Shown here piece by piece: positions 22,307 through 29,528 of a DNA stretch of 29,528 bases. The DNA is from a virus. The number at the start of each line of letters is the position of its first letter. The stretch's first letter is position 1. Both the position numbers and the translations under genes were made by a program. The stretch spans positions 1 to 29,528 of IMG/VR virus record IMGVR_UViG_3300030060_007816; one strand, written 5' to 3'. Below the pieces are notes generated by a model, which did no database searches, was not told the DNA's origin, and was given only the letters and a program-made list of their open reading frames with translations.

Positions 22307-24139
22307 TTACGCGCTAGTCGAACCTTGCTCACCTAAGAGTCCGCGGCAGACGACGAGACCGTACATATCAGGACGCACCATTTGCTTAGCATAGCGCGTC
22401 ATGACTCCCTTACGGGGCACGAAGTCTTCTGGTCCGAAGATCGTAGGAGTGGTTTGCAGTGGGACGTATGGAGCGTACACGTAACCGCTTTCAAGGAAAG
22501 AGTTACCGCGACGGCCAACGAGAATCACGTTGCGAAGGAAGTATGGGTCAACAATGACGTCAAACTTCTTGCTCAGTGAACCAACCTGAACTGCACCGAT
22601 GGAACCGGACTCATCGTCATGGGTGACGGAAGCACGGAATCCGCTAGTGAACTCAAGGATGTTAGCAACTTCAGGCGAACAAACGACGAAGTTAGCACCA
22701 CCACGAAGAGTCTTGCGGTGAATCTGAGCGGAGACATCGTTGATAGTTTCAACAAGAGTCTCGTACCACTCAGACACGGTACCGGTGAAGTCGGGAGCAG
22801 CCGAAGCAGCACCAAGCTCAGCACCAGTCTCGCGGTTCACAAACAGACCCGGAGCACGCGACCAGTAGTAGGTAGCGGCGGTTGCACCGTTAACGAGGTC
22901 GGCAAGGATTTCACGATCGATTTCAAGAGCAACTTGCTCCGAAAGGATGCTGGTCAACTCAACCTCTGCATCAAGGTTGTGGTAAGCGTTAAGGTCTTGA
23001 CCTAACTCTGGAGACCACTTAGCCTTGAGCTTCTTGGTTTGCGCTGTGACCGCAAGAGAATCGACCTTGATGTCAATCTCTGGGATCGCTCGGTTGTTCT
23101 CCAGTGGGAACAAGTTACCTGCTCCACCGACTGCACCAAGAGTTGACGACGCAACAAGCTTATCTGCAACTGGATATGTAACGTCTGCCTTGGCGATTGC
23201 AACAGCAAGGTTCGTAGCAGCAGTTGCGGTACAGTCACTACCAGTAGCTGTAAAGACAAACCGGATAGCTTCGCTAGCGGTCATAGCGTCCGCTGCGGCA
23301 ACCTTGTCGGTCAAACGACGAACTTGAGTAAGAGTAGGAGTCCCACTAAGACCATCAACGTCGGCAGATGCCAAGTTAGCAATCACGAACGTCGAAATGT
23401 TGTCGAAGTCGGCGATACCCTCGTCACTAAGAAACTTGGACTTGTGTGCGTCGATAACAACAACACCAAGAGAGCTATCGGTTGATGCTAAAAGATCAGC
23501 ATCGTACTGAATTTTCTTGGCATCAGCTTCAGAAACAGAACCATCAAGCAAGAATACGCGAGTCTTGACGTTCGCGTCTGCTGGAAGATCAATGTTGTTG
23601 CTACCAGATGGAGATGCGTATGCATAACCAACTGCACCGTCACGAAGTGGACCACCGAAGCCACCCTTGGTAGACGCATCAATCAAGTCAACGCCACCGG
23701 TGATTTCGGAAGCAACTTGGTTGGTACCGTAAATGGACTTATCTACAGTGTTTCCGAAGCGAGTGGTTTGATCCGCATCGGTTCCATCCCCAAGATCTCC
23801 TGAGAACGTGAAGTCCAAGAAGAAAATGAGGCCGGAAGGCAAACTCATTGGTTGGACAGAGACAAGATCGTTTGCGATCAAGCCTGCAAAAACGCGACGG
23901 ACAATAGGGAATGCAACGGCTGCGAAGCCCTCGACATCACCAGCGCCAATAGCGCTCGCCTCACGAAGTAGTTCCTTTGCTTGGTTTTCAAGCAAGCGTG
24001 CCATCGAGTTTCTTTGGTTGTCTCCATTGAGACCTTCAAGAAGCCCTGTCTTCTCCCACTTGGAAAGAAGAGCGGAACCTTCAGCACGCATATCACGATT
24101 GACAACTCCTTCGGTCAATCTTTCGATAATACTAGACAT
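22307..24139 (-). CDS. Major capsid protein, gp23-like (610 aa)
   Basis: Main shell subunit of the head. Seen: an N-terminal helical propeptide; then F-P-I-V-R-R-V-F-A-G-L-I-A-N-D and V-Q-P-M-S-L-P-S-G-L-I-F-F-L-D-F (residues about 77-112), which match the T4 gp23 signature; and a C-terminal third with F-V-V-C-S-P-E-V-A-N-I-L and Y-A-P-Y-V-P-L-Q, as in gp23-type HK97 folds. T4 gp23 is cut by the prohead protease after a (L/I)-x-E site at residue 65; here L-R-E60 followed by A-S-A-I-G is in the corresponding position (L-L-E51 is a second candidate). At 610 residues it is about 90 longer than gp23. The Shine-Dalgarno is a perfect AAGGAGGTGA. It directly follows the scaffold gene, as in T4. Confidence 0.95.
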   Translation of the reverse strand: MSSIIERLTEGVVNRDMRAEGSALLSKWEKTGLLEGLNGDNQRNSMARLLENQAKELLREASAIGAGDVEGFAAVAFPIVRRVFAGLIANDLVSVQPMSLPSGLIFFLDFTFSGDLGDGTDADQTTRFGNTVDKSIYGTNQVASEITGGVDLIDASTKGGFGGPLRDGAVGYAYASPSGSNNIDLPADANVKTRVFLLDGSVSEADAKKIQYDADLLASTDSSLGVVVIDAHKSKFLSDEGIADFDNISTFVIANLASADVDGLSGTPTLTQVRRLTDKVAAADAMTASEAIRFVFTATGSDCTATAATNLAVAIAKADVTYPVADKLVASSTLGAVGGAGNLFPLENNRAIPEIDIKVDSLAVTAQTKKLKAKWSPELGQDLNAYHNLDAEVELTSILSEQVALEIDREILADLVNGATAATYYWSRAPGLFVNRETGAELGAASAAPDFTGTVSEWYETLVETINDVSAQIHRKTLRGGANFVVCSPEVANILEFTSGFRASVTHDDESGSIGAVQVGSLSKKFDVIVDPYFLRNVILVGRRGNSFLESGYVYAPYVPLQTTPTIFGPEDFVPRKGVMTRYAKQMVRPDMYGLVVCRGLLGEQGSTSA

Positions 24140-24145
24140 TTTAAA

Positions 24146-24155
24146 TCACCTCCTT
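24146..24155 (-). promoter_or_regulatory. Perfect Shine-Dalgarno of the major capsid gene
   Basis: AAGGAGGTGA on the minus strand is complementary to ten bases of the usual 16S rRNA 3' end, six bases before the ATG. It is the longest ribosome site in the window and fits the most abundant virion protein. Confidence 0.85.
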
Positions 24156-24169
24156 TATACTTTATATGA

Positions 24170-25678
24170 TTATTTTATTCCAGCTAGTCTTTTCATCCGA
24201 TCTTGGAATGGATCGGACGCGGGCTCTTCTTTACGAGTTGCCCGAAGCACAGTGTTCCGTCGACCGATTGCTTCGCTCAGTGATTGTGGGCTCTTTTTAG
24301 GTTTAGCCTCCACTGTGCTTTGAAGTGTATCATAGATTGTCTTCGCTTCTGTGACTGAACCAGCGCCTGAAATAGCTTCGGCAATTTTATCTTTTTGCCG
24401 CTCATTCAAAGAGGTATTTCTTAACACACGGTTCGTGTATAACAGCCTAGCGTTCGAAAGGTTAGTGTCTTGAAGACCTTCCTTAAGTTCGCCTACGACT
24501 GCTTCGTATTCCGAAAGCTTTTCTGTAAGTTGGTTATTTTCGAATACCAACTCTTCTTGAGCTTTCTTCAAATCTTTCATTTCTTCTTCTACATCTGTAG
24601 AACGGCGATGAGCCATTTCTTTTTCCATTTGATAGACCTTGTCTTCAGCGCGACGGCCGGCCCAACCGGCAAGATCGGCGCCCATATCAACGGTAAGTTT
24701 TTCCATAATCTTGTTGAAGAGTTCATCTTTATCTACATCTTCAGACATTGCACCCATTATGCCGTCTAAGGCAGAATCAGCAACAGTCTCAGCAGCCTTA
24801 TCTTCAAGACTTTCATCTTCTTCTTGCTCTTCCTCAAGATCTAAATCCGGGATCTCTTCTTCGTTGACTTCATCTTCATCATCGTCAGAAACTGCATCTT
24901 TAGTTGCTTTGGCTGCATCAGAAACGTTATCGACTGCCTTTTCTACTTTATGGCCAGCGATTGCTCCCGGGATTCCACCTAGCATACCGCCGGCTACTGC
25001 TCCCATTACACCTTCGTCAACTTCTTCATCTTCGTCGTCACCCATAATTGCATCTTTAGCAGCTCCAACACCTTTAGCGGCCGCTCCGATACCGGCACCA
25101 GCGAGCTTGACCCCGCCTTTTGCGAGGGCGCCGGCGGTTTTGAGCGCTGCTCCTACTATTTCATCCAGCTCTTCTTCGTCTTCTTCATTCAAAAACTCGG
25201 AAAGATCGACTTCTTCGTCTTCGTCGATGGACTGCTTGAGCGCTTCGATGCTTTCTTGAAGTGCGCCAAGGTCGATTGTAAGCTGTTGACCTTCTCCACC
25301 GGCAGCAAAATCGCCTAAGTTTTGACCTTCTAAATCGCCAAAGTCATTAGTGGCGCCAAGTGGGATGTCTTCATCAGCCAAACCTTCTTCATCGGGTGTT
25401 GCTTCGGCGTCAAGGGGTTCTTCTCCTACTGGGGCAGCATCAAGGGCTGGCTCTTCAGCAGCTAGCGGGTCAGCAGCAAGAGGGTCAGCAGCAGCATCCA
25501 TGGCTGGGTCAGCCGGCGGTAACTCTCCACCTAGCTCATCTTCTTGTTCTAAAAGTTTCTGCAGAGTGTTCTTGACTTCTTCAGAATACTTTTCAATCAC
25601 GATGGTTTCAGCGTTTTTAAGTGCTGTCTCTCGTAATGCTTTTGCATCCACGATAGCTTCTTTCAATAAATTCGACAT
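24170..25678 (-). CDS. Prohead scaffold/core protein, gp22-like (502 aa)
   Basis: Internal scaffold on which the head shell assembles, later degraded by the prohead protease. Seen: an N-terminal helix; a long, extremely acidic Asp/Glu/Ala/Pro-rich region (residues 45-320); a coiled coil at about 345-405; and a C-terminal domain containing N-A-R-L-L-Y-T-N-R-V-L (409-419), N-E-R-Q-K-D-K-I-A-E-A-I and K-T-I-Y-D-T-L-Q, the signature of gp22-like scaffolds. T4 gp22 is 269 residues, so the acidic part is greatly expanded. Unusual are two Gly/Ala-rich, glycine-zipper-like hydrophobic stretches at 175-213 and 223-242 between acidic blocks. The gene stands immediately before the capsid gene. AGGAG precedes the start. 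Confidence 0.88.
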   Translation of the reverse strand: MSNLLKEAIVDAKALRETALKNAETIVIEKYSEEVKNTLQKLLEQEDELGGELPPADPAMDAAADPLAADPLAAEEPALDAAPVGEEPLDAEATPDEEGLADEDIPLGATNDFGDLEGQNLGDFAAGGEGQQLTIDLGALQESIEALKQSIDEDEEVDLSEFLNEEDEEELDEIVGAALKTAGALAKGGVKLAGAGIGAAAKGVGAAKDAIMGDDEDEEVDEGVMGAVAGGMLGGIPGAIAGHKVEKAVDNVSDAAKATKDAVSDDDEDEVNEEEIPDLDLEEEQEEDESLEDKAAETVADSALDGIMGAMSEDVDKDELFNKIMEKLTVDMGADLAGWAGRRAEDKVYQMEKEMAHRRSTDVEEEMKDLKKAQEELVFENNQLTEKLSEYEAVVGELKEGLQDTNLSNARLLYTNRVLRNTSLNERQKDKIAEAISGAGSVTEAKTIYDTLQSTVEAKPKKSPQSLSEAIGRRNTVLRATRKEEPASDPFQDRMKRLAGIK

Positions 25679-25770
25679 TCAATTGCTCCTAAATGGCAGT
25701 TATATACAAAATAAATAGTTTCTTTTGCATCAAAGTCCATTTTTACAGTATACTAGAGTTTAAAATTTAT

Positions 25771-27321
25771 TTAAGGGATGAGTTGATCAAACTCCCAAAC
25801 ACAAGTCACTATACAATCACCAGTAGAGCCCTGTGAGAAGTTTCCATTTCTAACTCCAACAAGGTCACCAGCATTATAATGTAATGAACCGGTCGTGGAG
25901 AAGGTCGCGTGTTTGTTATTACCGGACGGAAAGGTGCCGCTAAATGTTTCTACATCAACAGCGGCGCCTGAGTCTACTTCTTGTACGCCATCTGGGGCTT
26001 TTACTATAGTTAAGCTAAATGCACCGGGTTGCTCATTTTGTACTCTATATACTACTTTTACTAATCTTCCATCATGTGGTGCTATCATGGCATGCCTTTC
26101 ATCGGCATTTGCTTGCTCAACTACCGTAACAAACGGGATAAATGAACCATTTCCGGCTGATGCAAAATGGTGGTGTGTGTAGTATAATTGTTGTCCGCGG
26201 ATTTGACCCAGTGTGGTTAGAGAACCCGTAACAAAAGTGCTACCTGAAAGTGAAGTAGAACCAGTAACTGAGAGTGTGTGGGTTGGTACATTTGTTCCTA
26301 CACCAAGCCTGTTGGTAGTATCATTATAAAACAACTGTGACTCGCCACCAAACGAACCGCCGTTATTATACTGTACCTGCCCATCCGATCCCCCGGGGGA
26401 GCCGCCGGCAGAACCGTTGGCAGCGTTAGTAATTCTTCCTTGAGCATCAATCGTTATATCGGCATTAGTGTAAGAACCAGCGGATACACTGGTGTTATCT
26501 AGGTTAACTGTGACTGTGTCGGTTGCGGATGCGGCCGTGGTTATACCAGTACCTCCCGCAATATCAACAGTGTTTCCGTTTTCAATAGTTTGGTTTGAAC
26601 CGCCATCTGCTGAAAGTGTCCAACTAGACATCGTTCCGGCTGTACCGTTTGATGCAGCGGTTAACCTCCCTTGCGCGTCAACAGTAATTGAAGCCAAGGT
26701 GTAAGAGCCAGCACTCACTGAAGTATTATCTAGCGCAACAGTGACTGTATCGGTTGCGCCGGCGGTGCTCGTTAAACCTGTTCCGCCCGCTACTGTCAGC
26801 GTGTTTCCATTTGTGATTGCTTGTGAAGAACCACCATCAGCAGCTAAGGTAAAACCAGACATACCTCCACCAATCTCAACACCGTTAGCATAAAATGCGG
26901 ACGCAGAAATTGGATAAGAGCTTGAAATATTGTTGTCGCTAATGGTCAGTCTGGTATTTAAACCATTCGTACCAAACCGCATATTCTTGCTATTGTTAGA
27001 GTAATCAATCCAACCCTCACCATTGTTTGCGGCTGTAGCATATGTGAATCTAATCGTGCTAATGCTTGTGGGGCCCGAGGCGATTGTTGCGCCGCGGTGG
27101 CCTGACTGGTTTCCAATGACGAAATCATTTTTTCCCGCGGGATGGGCTGCTGGGGAAGAAGTCATTACGCCAACATGCGTGCCTGAAACTACCAACACCT
27201 GACTTCCACTTGCTTTTAAAGCTATGAAATCATTTTCAAAATCGATTTGTGTTTCTAGTGGATCTCCTTCGAATTTTATATCGCCGTGTTGTTGTGGTCC
27301 TTTCGAGCTATTATATGCCAT
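25771..27321 (-). CDS. Virion appendage / fibre-like protein with two tandem repeats (516 aa)
   Basis: A surface appendage protein. Seen: an M-A-Y-N start shared with the following 374-residue gene; a fibre-like beta region; two tandem copies of a 77-residue repeat (157-229 and 234-306), each with (L/A)-x-A-D-G-G-S, G-N-T-x-x-(V/I)-A-G-G-T-G and L-D-N-T-S-V-S-A-G-S-Y-T; then Y-N-N-G-G-S-F and L-G-V-G-T-N-V-P-T-H-T-L, a common fibre-tip phrase in phage and marine metagenomes; and a C-terminal domain of about 140 residues with A-P-H-D-G-R-L-V-K-V-V-Y-R and C-V-W-E-F-D-Q-L, which I know from structural proteins of marine phages. Whether it is a tail fibre or a head fibre is not decided: the gene lies next to the head genes. 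GGAGA lies before the start. Confidence 0.75.
   Translation of the reverse strand: MAYNSSKGPQQHGDIKFEGDPLETQIDFENDFIALKASGSQVLVVSGTHVGVMTSSPAAHPAGKNDFVIGNQSGHRGATIASGPTSISTIRFTYATAANNGEGWIDYSNNSKNMRFGTNGLNTRLTISDNNISSSYPISASAFYANGVEIGGGMSGFTLAADGGSSQAITNGNTLTVAGGTGLTSTAGATDTVTVALDNTSVSAGSYTLASITVDAQGRLTAASNGTAGTMSSWTLSADGGSNQTIENGNTVDIAGGTGITTAASATDTVTVNLDNTSVSAGSYTNADITIDAQGRITNAANGSAGGSPGGSDGQVQYNNGGSFGGESQLFYNDTTNRLGVGTNVPTHTLSVTGSTSLSGSTFVTGSLTTLGQIRGQQLYYTHHHFASAGNGSFIPFVTVVEQANADERHAMIAPHDGRLVKVVYRVQNEQPGAFSLTIVKAPDGVQEVDSGAAVDVETFSGTFPSGNNKHATFSTTGSLHYNAGDLVGVRNGNFSQGSTGDCIVTCVWEFDQLIP
26404..26853 (-). repeat. Two tandem 77-codon repeats in the fibre-like gene
   Basis: Codons 157-229 (26635-26853) and 234-306 (26404-26622) encode similar units, offset by 231 bases, with identical runs such as L-D-N-T-S-V-S-A-G-S-Y-T. 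The repeat number may vary between relatives. Confidence 0.8.
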
Positions 27322-27340
27322 TTATTGTTGTCTCCATTTA

Positions 27341-28465
27341 TTAGCCTATTTTATTGATGACATGCCATGTTTCGCCATCCGATTGTAAGGTTCGTGCAGA
27401 GTAATTAGATTTTAAAACCACAGAATCACTTAAATCAATCTTTGATTCTTCACAACATATCTCTACAGTGTTTGAATTAAGTTTATATCGATCGCTATTT
27501 GCTTTTTTAATAACAATTACTCGACCTTCGTTATTACATGGTGCTGGTAGCTGAACCGTTATTTTATTTTGAGATGAATCACACAAAATTGTATAATCGC
27601 TGTCCACTACTTGATAAACTGAATCTGACGTTTTAATAATATTATGGTAAACAGCTCCTTGGCAAACAAGCTTTTTGTTGGCTTGTATAACCTTGCCTTT
27701 GACCTTGCCCTCAACTTTTAATGTATCATCAGCTAAATCATAACTAAATTTGGGTGATGATTCAAATTCTTTGGTTCCCTTAAATTGTACAGAGCCCCTT
27801 GACCCAACAGCGTGTGGTACTTTTAAACTTAAATACCCATCGTATAAATTTCTTAAAGTAGTGCTATTAGTAGTATTCGATGAAATATCTGAAACTATCA
27901 ACAAGTCGTCATCGCTTAAGTTTTGGCCGCGGATATTAATAGGTTCTGACTTAGTAATATCTATGGCTAATTTACCTGACCTTATCCAAAGTCCCGATTC
28001 AGAATCTATTTTTAGCCCTATTCCCTCTTCGCCAACTGTGACGCAATCCGTTGAACTGACTTGTAGTGCCCCACGAACGTTTCGTAAACCATGAGAATAA
28101 TTTAAATATGTTGCGTCAATTTCACCGTTAAACTTATCAGTTGGTAAATTATGTAAACGCTCACCAGAACCAGCAAATGTTGAAGCTTCAATATTATGTG
28201 CGGATAAAACGTTATCTTTATAAGTTAAATTGTGGTGTGTTCTCGCAATACCATTTTCTTCAAAAGTTATAATTGCGTTTTTTGTTCCACCATTGATTCT
28301 TGTAATTGCTACGTCCTTCATAGTAGCACAAGGACTTTGTGCATCAGTATCCCAAAAAACACTAGCGCTTACTGTGTTCTTGAAAACTTTAACGCCTCCA
28401 ATTTCTTGATTGCCATGTTGGTCAACGGAACCTTCAACCATTCCTTTTAAAACATTATATGCCAT
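27341..28465 (-). CDS. Virion appendage / fibre-like protein (374 aa)
   Basis: Second appendage-type protein; shares the M-A-Y-N-x-x-K-G start and H-G-N-Q/H-G-D-I neighbourhood with the 516-residue protein, suggesting a common anchoring end. Residues about 110-190 are a beta-rich stalk with D-K-F-N-G-E-I-D-A, A-L-Q-V-S-S, G-L-K-I-D and I-N-I-R-G-Q-N-L. The C-terminal 90 residues carry Y-Q-V-V-D-S-D-Y-T-I-L-C-D, I-T-V-Q-L-P-A-P and G-E-T-W-H-V-I-N, a domain frequent at the end of tail-fibre and spike proteins of marine phages. No enzyme motif. The start has GAGGG six bases upstream. It lies between the Smr gene and the 516-residue gene and is likely co-transcribed with both. Confidence 0.75.
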   Translation of the reverse strand: MAYNVLKGMVEGSVDQHGNQEIGGVKVFKNTVSASVFWDTDAQSPCATMKDVAITRINGGTKNAIITFEENGIARTHHNLTYKDNVLSAHNIEASTFAGSGERLHNLPTDKFNGEIDATYLNYSHGLRNVRGALQVSSTDCVTVGEEGIGLKIDSESGLWIRSGKLAIDITKSEPINIRGQNLSDDDLLIVSDISSNTTNSTTLRNLYDGYLSLKVPHAVGSRGSVQFKGTKEFESSPKFSYDLADDTLKVEGKVKGKVIQANKKLVCQGAVYHNIIKTSDSVYQVVDSDYTILCDSSQNKITVQLPAPCNNEGRVIVIKKANSDRYKLNSNTVEICCEESKIDLSDSVVLKSNYSARTLQSDGETWHVINKIG

Positions 28466-28476
28466 TTTTTACCCTC

Positions 28477-28713
28477 TTATCCATAAATAGATTCATTTAT
28501 CGTTTTGTCTTGTATTATGTAGGCTCCGAAATTGCTGAAATGTTCTGGAAAATAATACATTTCGTATTTTTCCATCACTTCTTTTACTATTACTTTCATT
28601 TTGTGTGAGTTACCGGTAATAATTTTTATTGGAGTTTCGTTTGACAGTACAAACTCTTCTACTAGATTTCGGGCCTCATTGTGAGTTTTTCCGTGTAAAT
28701 CCAAAATCTTCAT
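28477..28713 (-). CDS. Small Smr-domain protein (78 aa)
   Basis: A stand-alone Smr (MutS2 C-terminal) module. Seen: L-D-L-H-G at residues 4-8, the family's signature; a helix (E-A-R-N-L-V-E-E-F-V); and I-K-I-I-T-G-N-S-H at 29-37, where the usual motif is T-G-x-G, here with Ser in place of the second Gly. Smr domains bind or nick branched nucleic acids, or cleave RNA. The domain is trimmed to its minimum and the second motif is altered, so activity is uncertain. The start is taken at 28713, beginning M-K-I-L-D-L-H-G; no Shine-Dalgarno is visible, and the preceding terminator and ACTACTTA box lie within 50 bases, so the mRNA may be nearly leaderless. It is odd among fibre genes. Confidence 0.7.
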   Translation of the reverse strand: MKILDLHGKTHNEARNLVEEFVLSNETPIKIITGNSHKMKVIVKEVMEKYEMYYFPEHFSNFGAYIIQDKTINESIYG

Positions 28714-28720
28714 ACCAAAA

Positions 28721-28728
28721 TAAGTAGT
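28721..28728 (-). promoter_or_regulatory. ACTACTTA motif between terminator and Smr gene (candidate late promoter)
   Basis: ACTACTTA on the minus strand lies in the 20-base gap between the terminator T-run and the start codon, and ends eight bases before the ATG. A transcript from here would be leaderless or nearly so, which agrees with the missing Shine-Dalgarno. Confidence 0.35.
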
Positions 28729-28733
28729 CTCAT

Positions 28734-28764
28734 AAAAAAGGATGCCCCCACAAGGGAGGCATCC
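28734..28764 (-). terminator. Intrinsic terminator after the partial fibre gene
   Basis: GGATGCC (28764-28758) pairs with GGCATCC (28746-28740), with further C-G pairs inside, followed by six T bases on the minus strand (28739-28734). It lies 31 bases after the stop of the preceding gene. Confidence 0.88.
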
Positions 28765-28795
28765 AAAAAATCCAACGTATGTCGGAAAGTGTATA

Positions 28796-29528
28796 TTACA
28801 CGATCTTCCAGTGGTTGTTAACAACGTATACCAAGGTAACAGCAGCGAATGGTGATTCGAGGATAAGTGCTTCGAGACCGTCCATTCTGTGATCGGCAGC
28901 ACCTTTATTAATGGTAATTGCTTTGGTAGCAGCGATATTGCCTGCTTTAACAGTAAGCGTGTCACCAACACTCGGGCTATTCGGCATTGTTACAGCAGCA
29001 TTATCAGTTATATCAGCAAAGTAGTTAGTACCAGCAGCAAGAGTGCCACCATCAGCAACTGAAGCTACTTCTCCGAGTGAACCAATTGTGAATGCTCCAG
29101 CGTCAGAAGCCGAGGCATCTCCACTTACAGCGCTAAAGATATATTTCTTAAGACGAGTCAGTGTAGACTTACGGTTAGCACCGGCGGCGCCATCATCAAC
29201 AAGGAAGAGGTCACCGTCAACAAGGTCAGCACCGATATCGGTAGAACCGTCGATGTCAAGTTTGTCAGCCTTAAGAGCACCATCAACAACAGAAGCGTTA
29301 ACAACTGCGTTAGCAGCAAGTTGGTCAGCACCGACTGCATCATCTGCAATCATTGCTTGCTCAACAGCATCGTTGCCGATAGTCACGACACCAGCGTTAG
29401 TACAGGTTACATCACCACTAAGAGCGAAAGAACTGTAATCAGATCCATCGGCAATTAAGAAGTGAGTATCGGTAGCAGCTAAAGAATCGTCGAAAAGAGC
29501 AATTTTAGCACCGGTGATTGCGTCATCG
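28796..29528 (-). CDS. Virion appendage / fibre-like protein, C-terminal 243 residues (cut by window edge)
   Basis: The frame is open from the right edge (first full codon at 29527) to the stop at 28796, so the N-terminus lies outside; a GTG at 29386 is in frame but only internal. Seen: I-G-N-D-A-V-E-Q-A-M-I-A-D-D-A-V-G-A-D-Q-L, a phrase of alternating Asp/Ala/Val heptads typical of trimeric beta-helical stalks; a linker with V-D-D-G-A-A-G; and a C-terminal domain with N-Y-F-A-D-I-T-D-N-A-A-V-T-M-P and W-K-I-V at the end, comparable in style to the end of the 374-residue protein. These features occur in fibre and capsid-associated proteins of marine phages. Role beyond structural is not visible. 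Confidence 0.75.
   Translation of the reverse strand, partial: DDAITGAKIALFDDSLAATDTHFLIADGSDYSSFALSGDVTCTNAGVVTIGNDAVEQAMIADDAVGADQLAANAVVNASVVDGALKADKLDIDGSTDIGADLVDGDLFLVDDGAAGANRKSTLTRLKKYIFSAVSGDASASDAGAFTIGSLGEVASVADGGTLAAGTNYFADITDNAAVTMPNSPSVGDTLTVKAGNIAATKAITINKGAADHRMDGLEALILESPFAAVTLVYVVNNHWKIV

Noticed and set aside
24639-25259. Long plus-strand open frame (206 codons), rich in Ser, opposite the scaffold gene
   Set aside because: It is the antisense of a Glu/Asp/Ala-rich gene, whose GAA/GAT codons read as Ser/Phe codons on the other strand. No ribosome site, and all other genes run on the minus strand.
25664-25740. Tiny 25-codon minus-strand frame ahead of the scaffold gene
   Set aside because: It overlaps the scaffold start, lacks a ribosome site, and is better explained as the scaffold leader with an ACTATTTA box.
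28796-29386. Reading the last gene as a complete 196-residue protein starting with GTG at 29386
   Set aside because: The frame is open without a stop to the window edge, fibre-like sequence continues upstream, and no Shine-Dalgarno precedes the GTG, so the gene is treated as partial.

Overview
The window is a segment of a tailed, contractile (T4-like, myovirus-type) phage genome. Every supported gene lies on the minus strand, so the phage reads from position 29528 down to 1. The structural genes are recognisable at protein level as distant relatives of T4 genes (gp22 scaffold, gp23 capsid, neck, gp18 sheath, gp19 tube, tape measure, gp53-type LysM wedge). The proteins are much longer than in T4 or carry extra domains, so this is a far-diverged lineage. 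Short lipoprotein and secreted proteins and clear Shine-Dalgarno sites point to a Gram-negative bacterial host, but the sequence does not identify which one.

Layout in transcription order. 29528-25771: three fibre/appendage-like virion proteins and a small Smr-domain protein. 25678-22307: capsid scaffold and major capsid protein, closed by a strong terminator. 22193-20434: a possible 40-residue ORF and two paralogous putative capsid-surface proteins. 20350-20195: a 51-residue histone-H1-like basic protein isolated between two terminators. 20097-13332: neck proteins, probable tail terminator, sheath and tube. 13284-9758: a gp26-family protein, a small downstream ORF that appears to be joined to it by a programmed frameshift, and the tape measure. 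9742-3706: baseplate and other virion proteins.

Without a break, this late gene string runs by overlapping start and stop codons into a compact family A DNA polymerase (GTG start) and then a divergent tubulin/FtsZ-fold protein. A sigma70-type promoter lies at the end of the latter gene and drives a gp32-like single-stranded-DNA-binding protein, followed by two tiny envelope proteins and a UvsX/RecA-like recombinase cut by the window edge.

Points most worth a second look: (1) three near-identical hairpins in the SSB-to-UvsX operon that can each fold as an H-type pseudoknot, with one compensatory base-pair change, each sitting just upstream of a ribosome-binding site; (2) an FtsZ/tubulin-like protein with a degenerate nucleotide-binding loop, coupled to the polymerase gene; (3) a seven-U slippery run that would fuse the gp26-family protein to the next frame exactly where tail-assembly-chaperone frameshifts occur; (4) a recurrent ACTA(T/C)TTA motif found in the short gaps between terminators and the next start codon, a candidate late promoter; (5) one beta-rich domain shared by the sheath and one of the two capsid-surface paralogues; (6) a histone-H1-like mini-protein as its own transcription unit. 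Portal, prohead protease, terminase and most baseplate wedge genes are not in the window. No stretch longer than about 260 bases lacks a gene, and no tRNA, CRISPR array or insertion sequence was seen.
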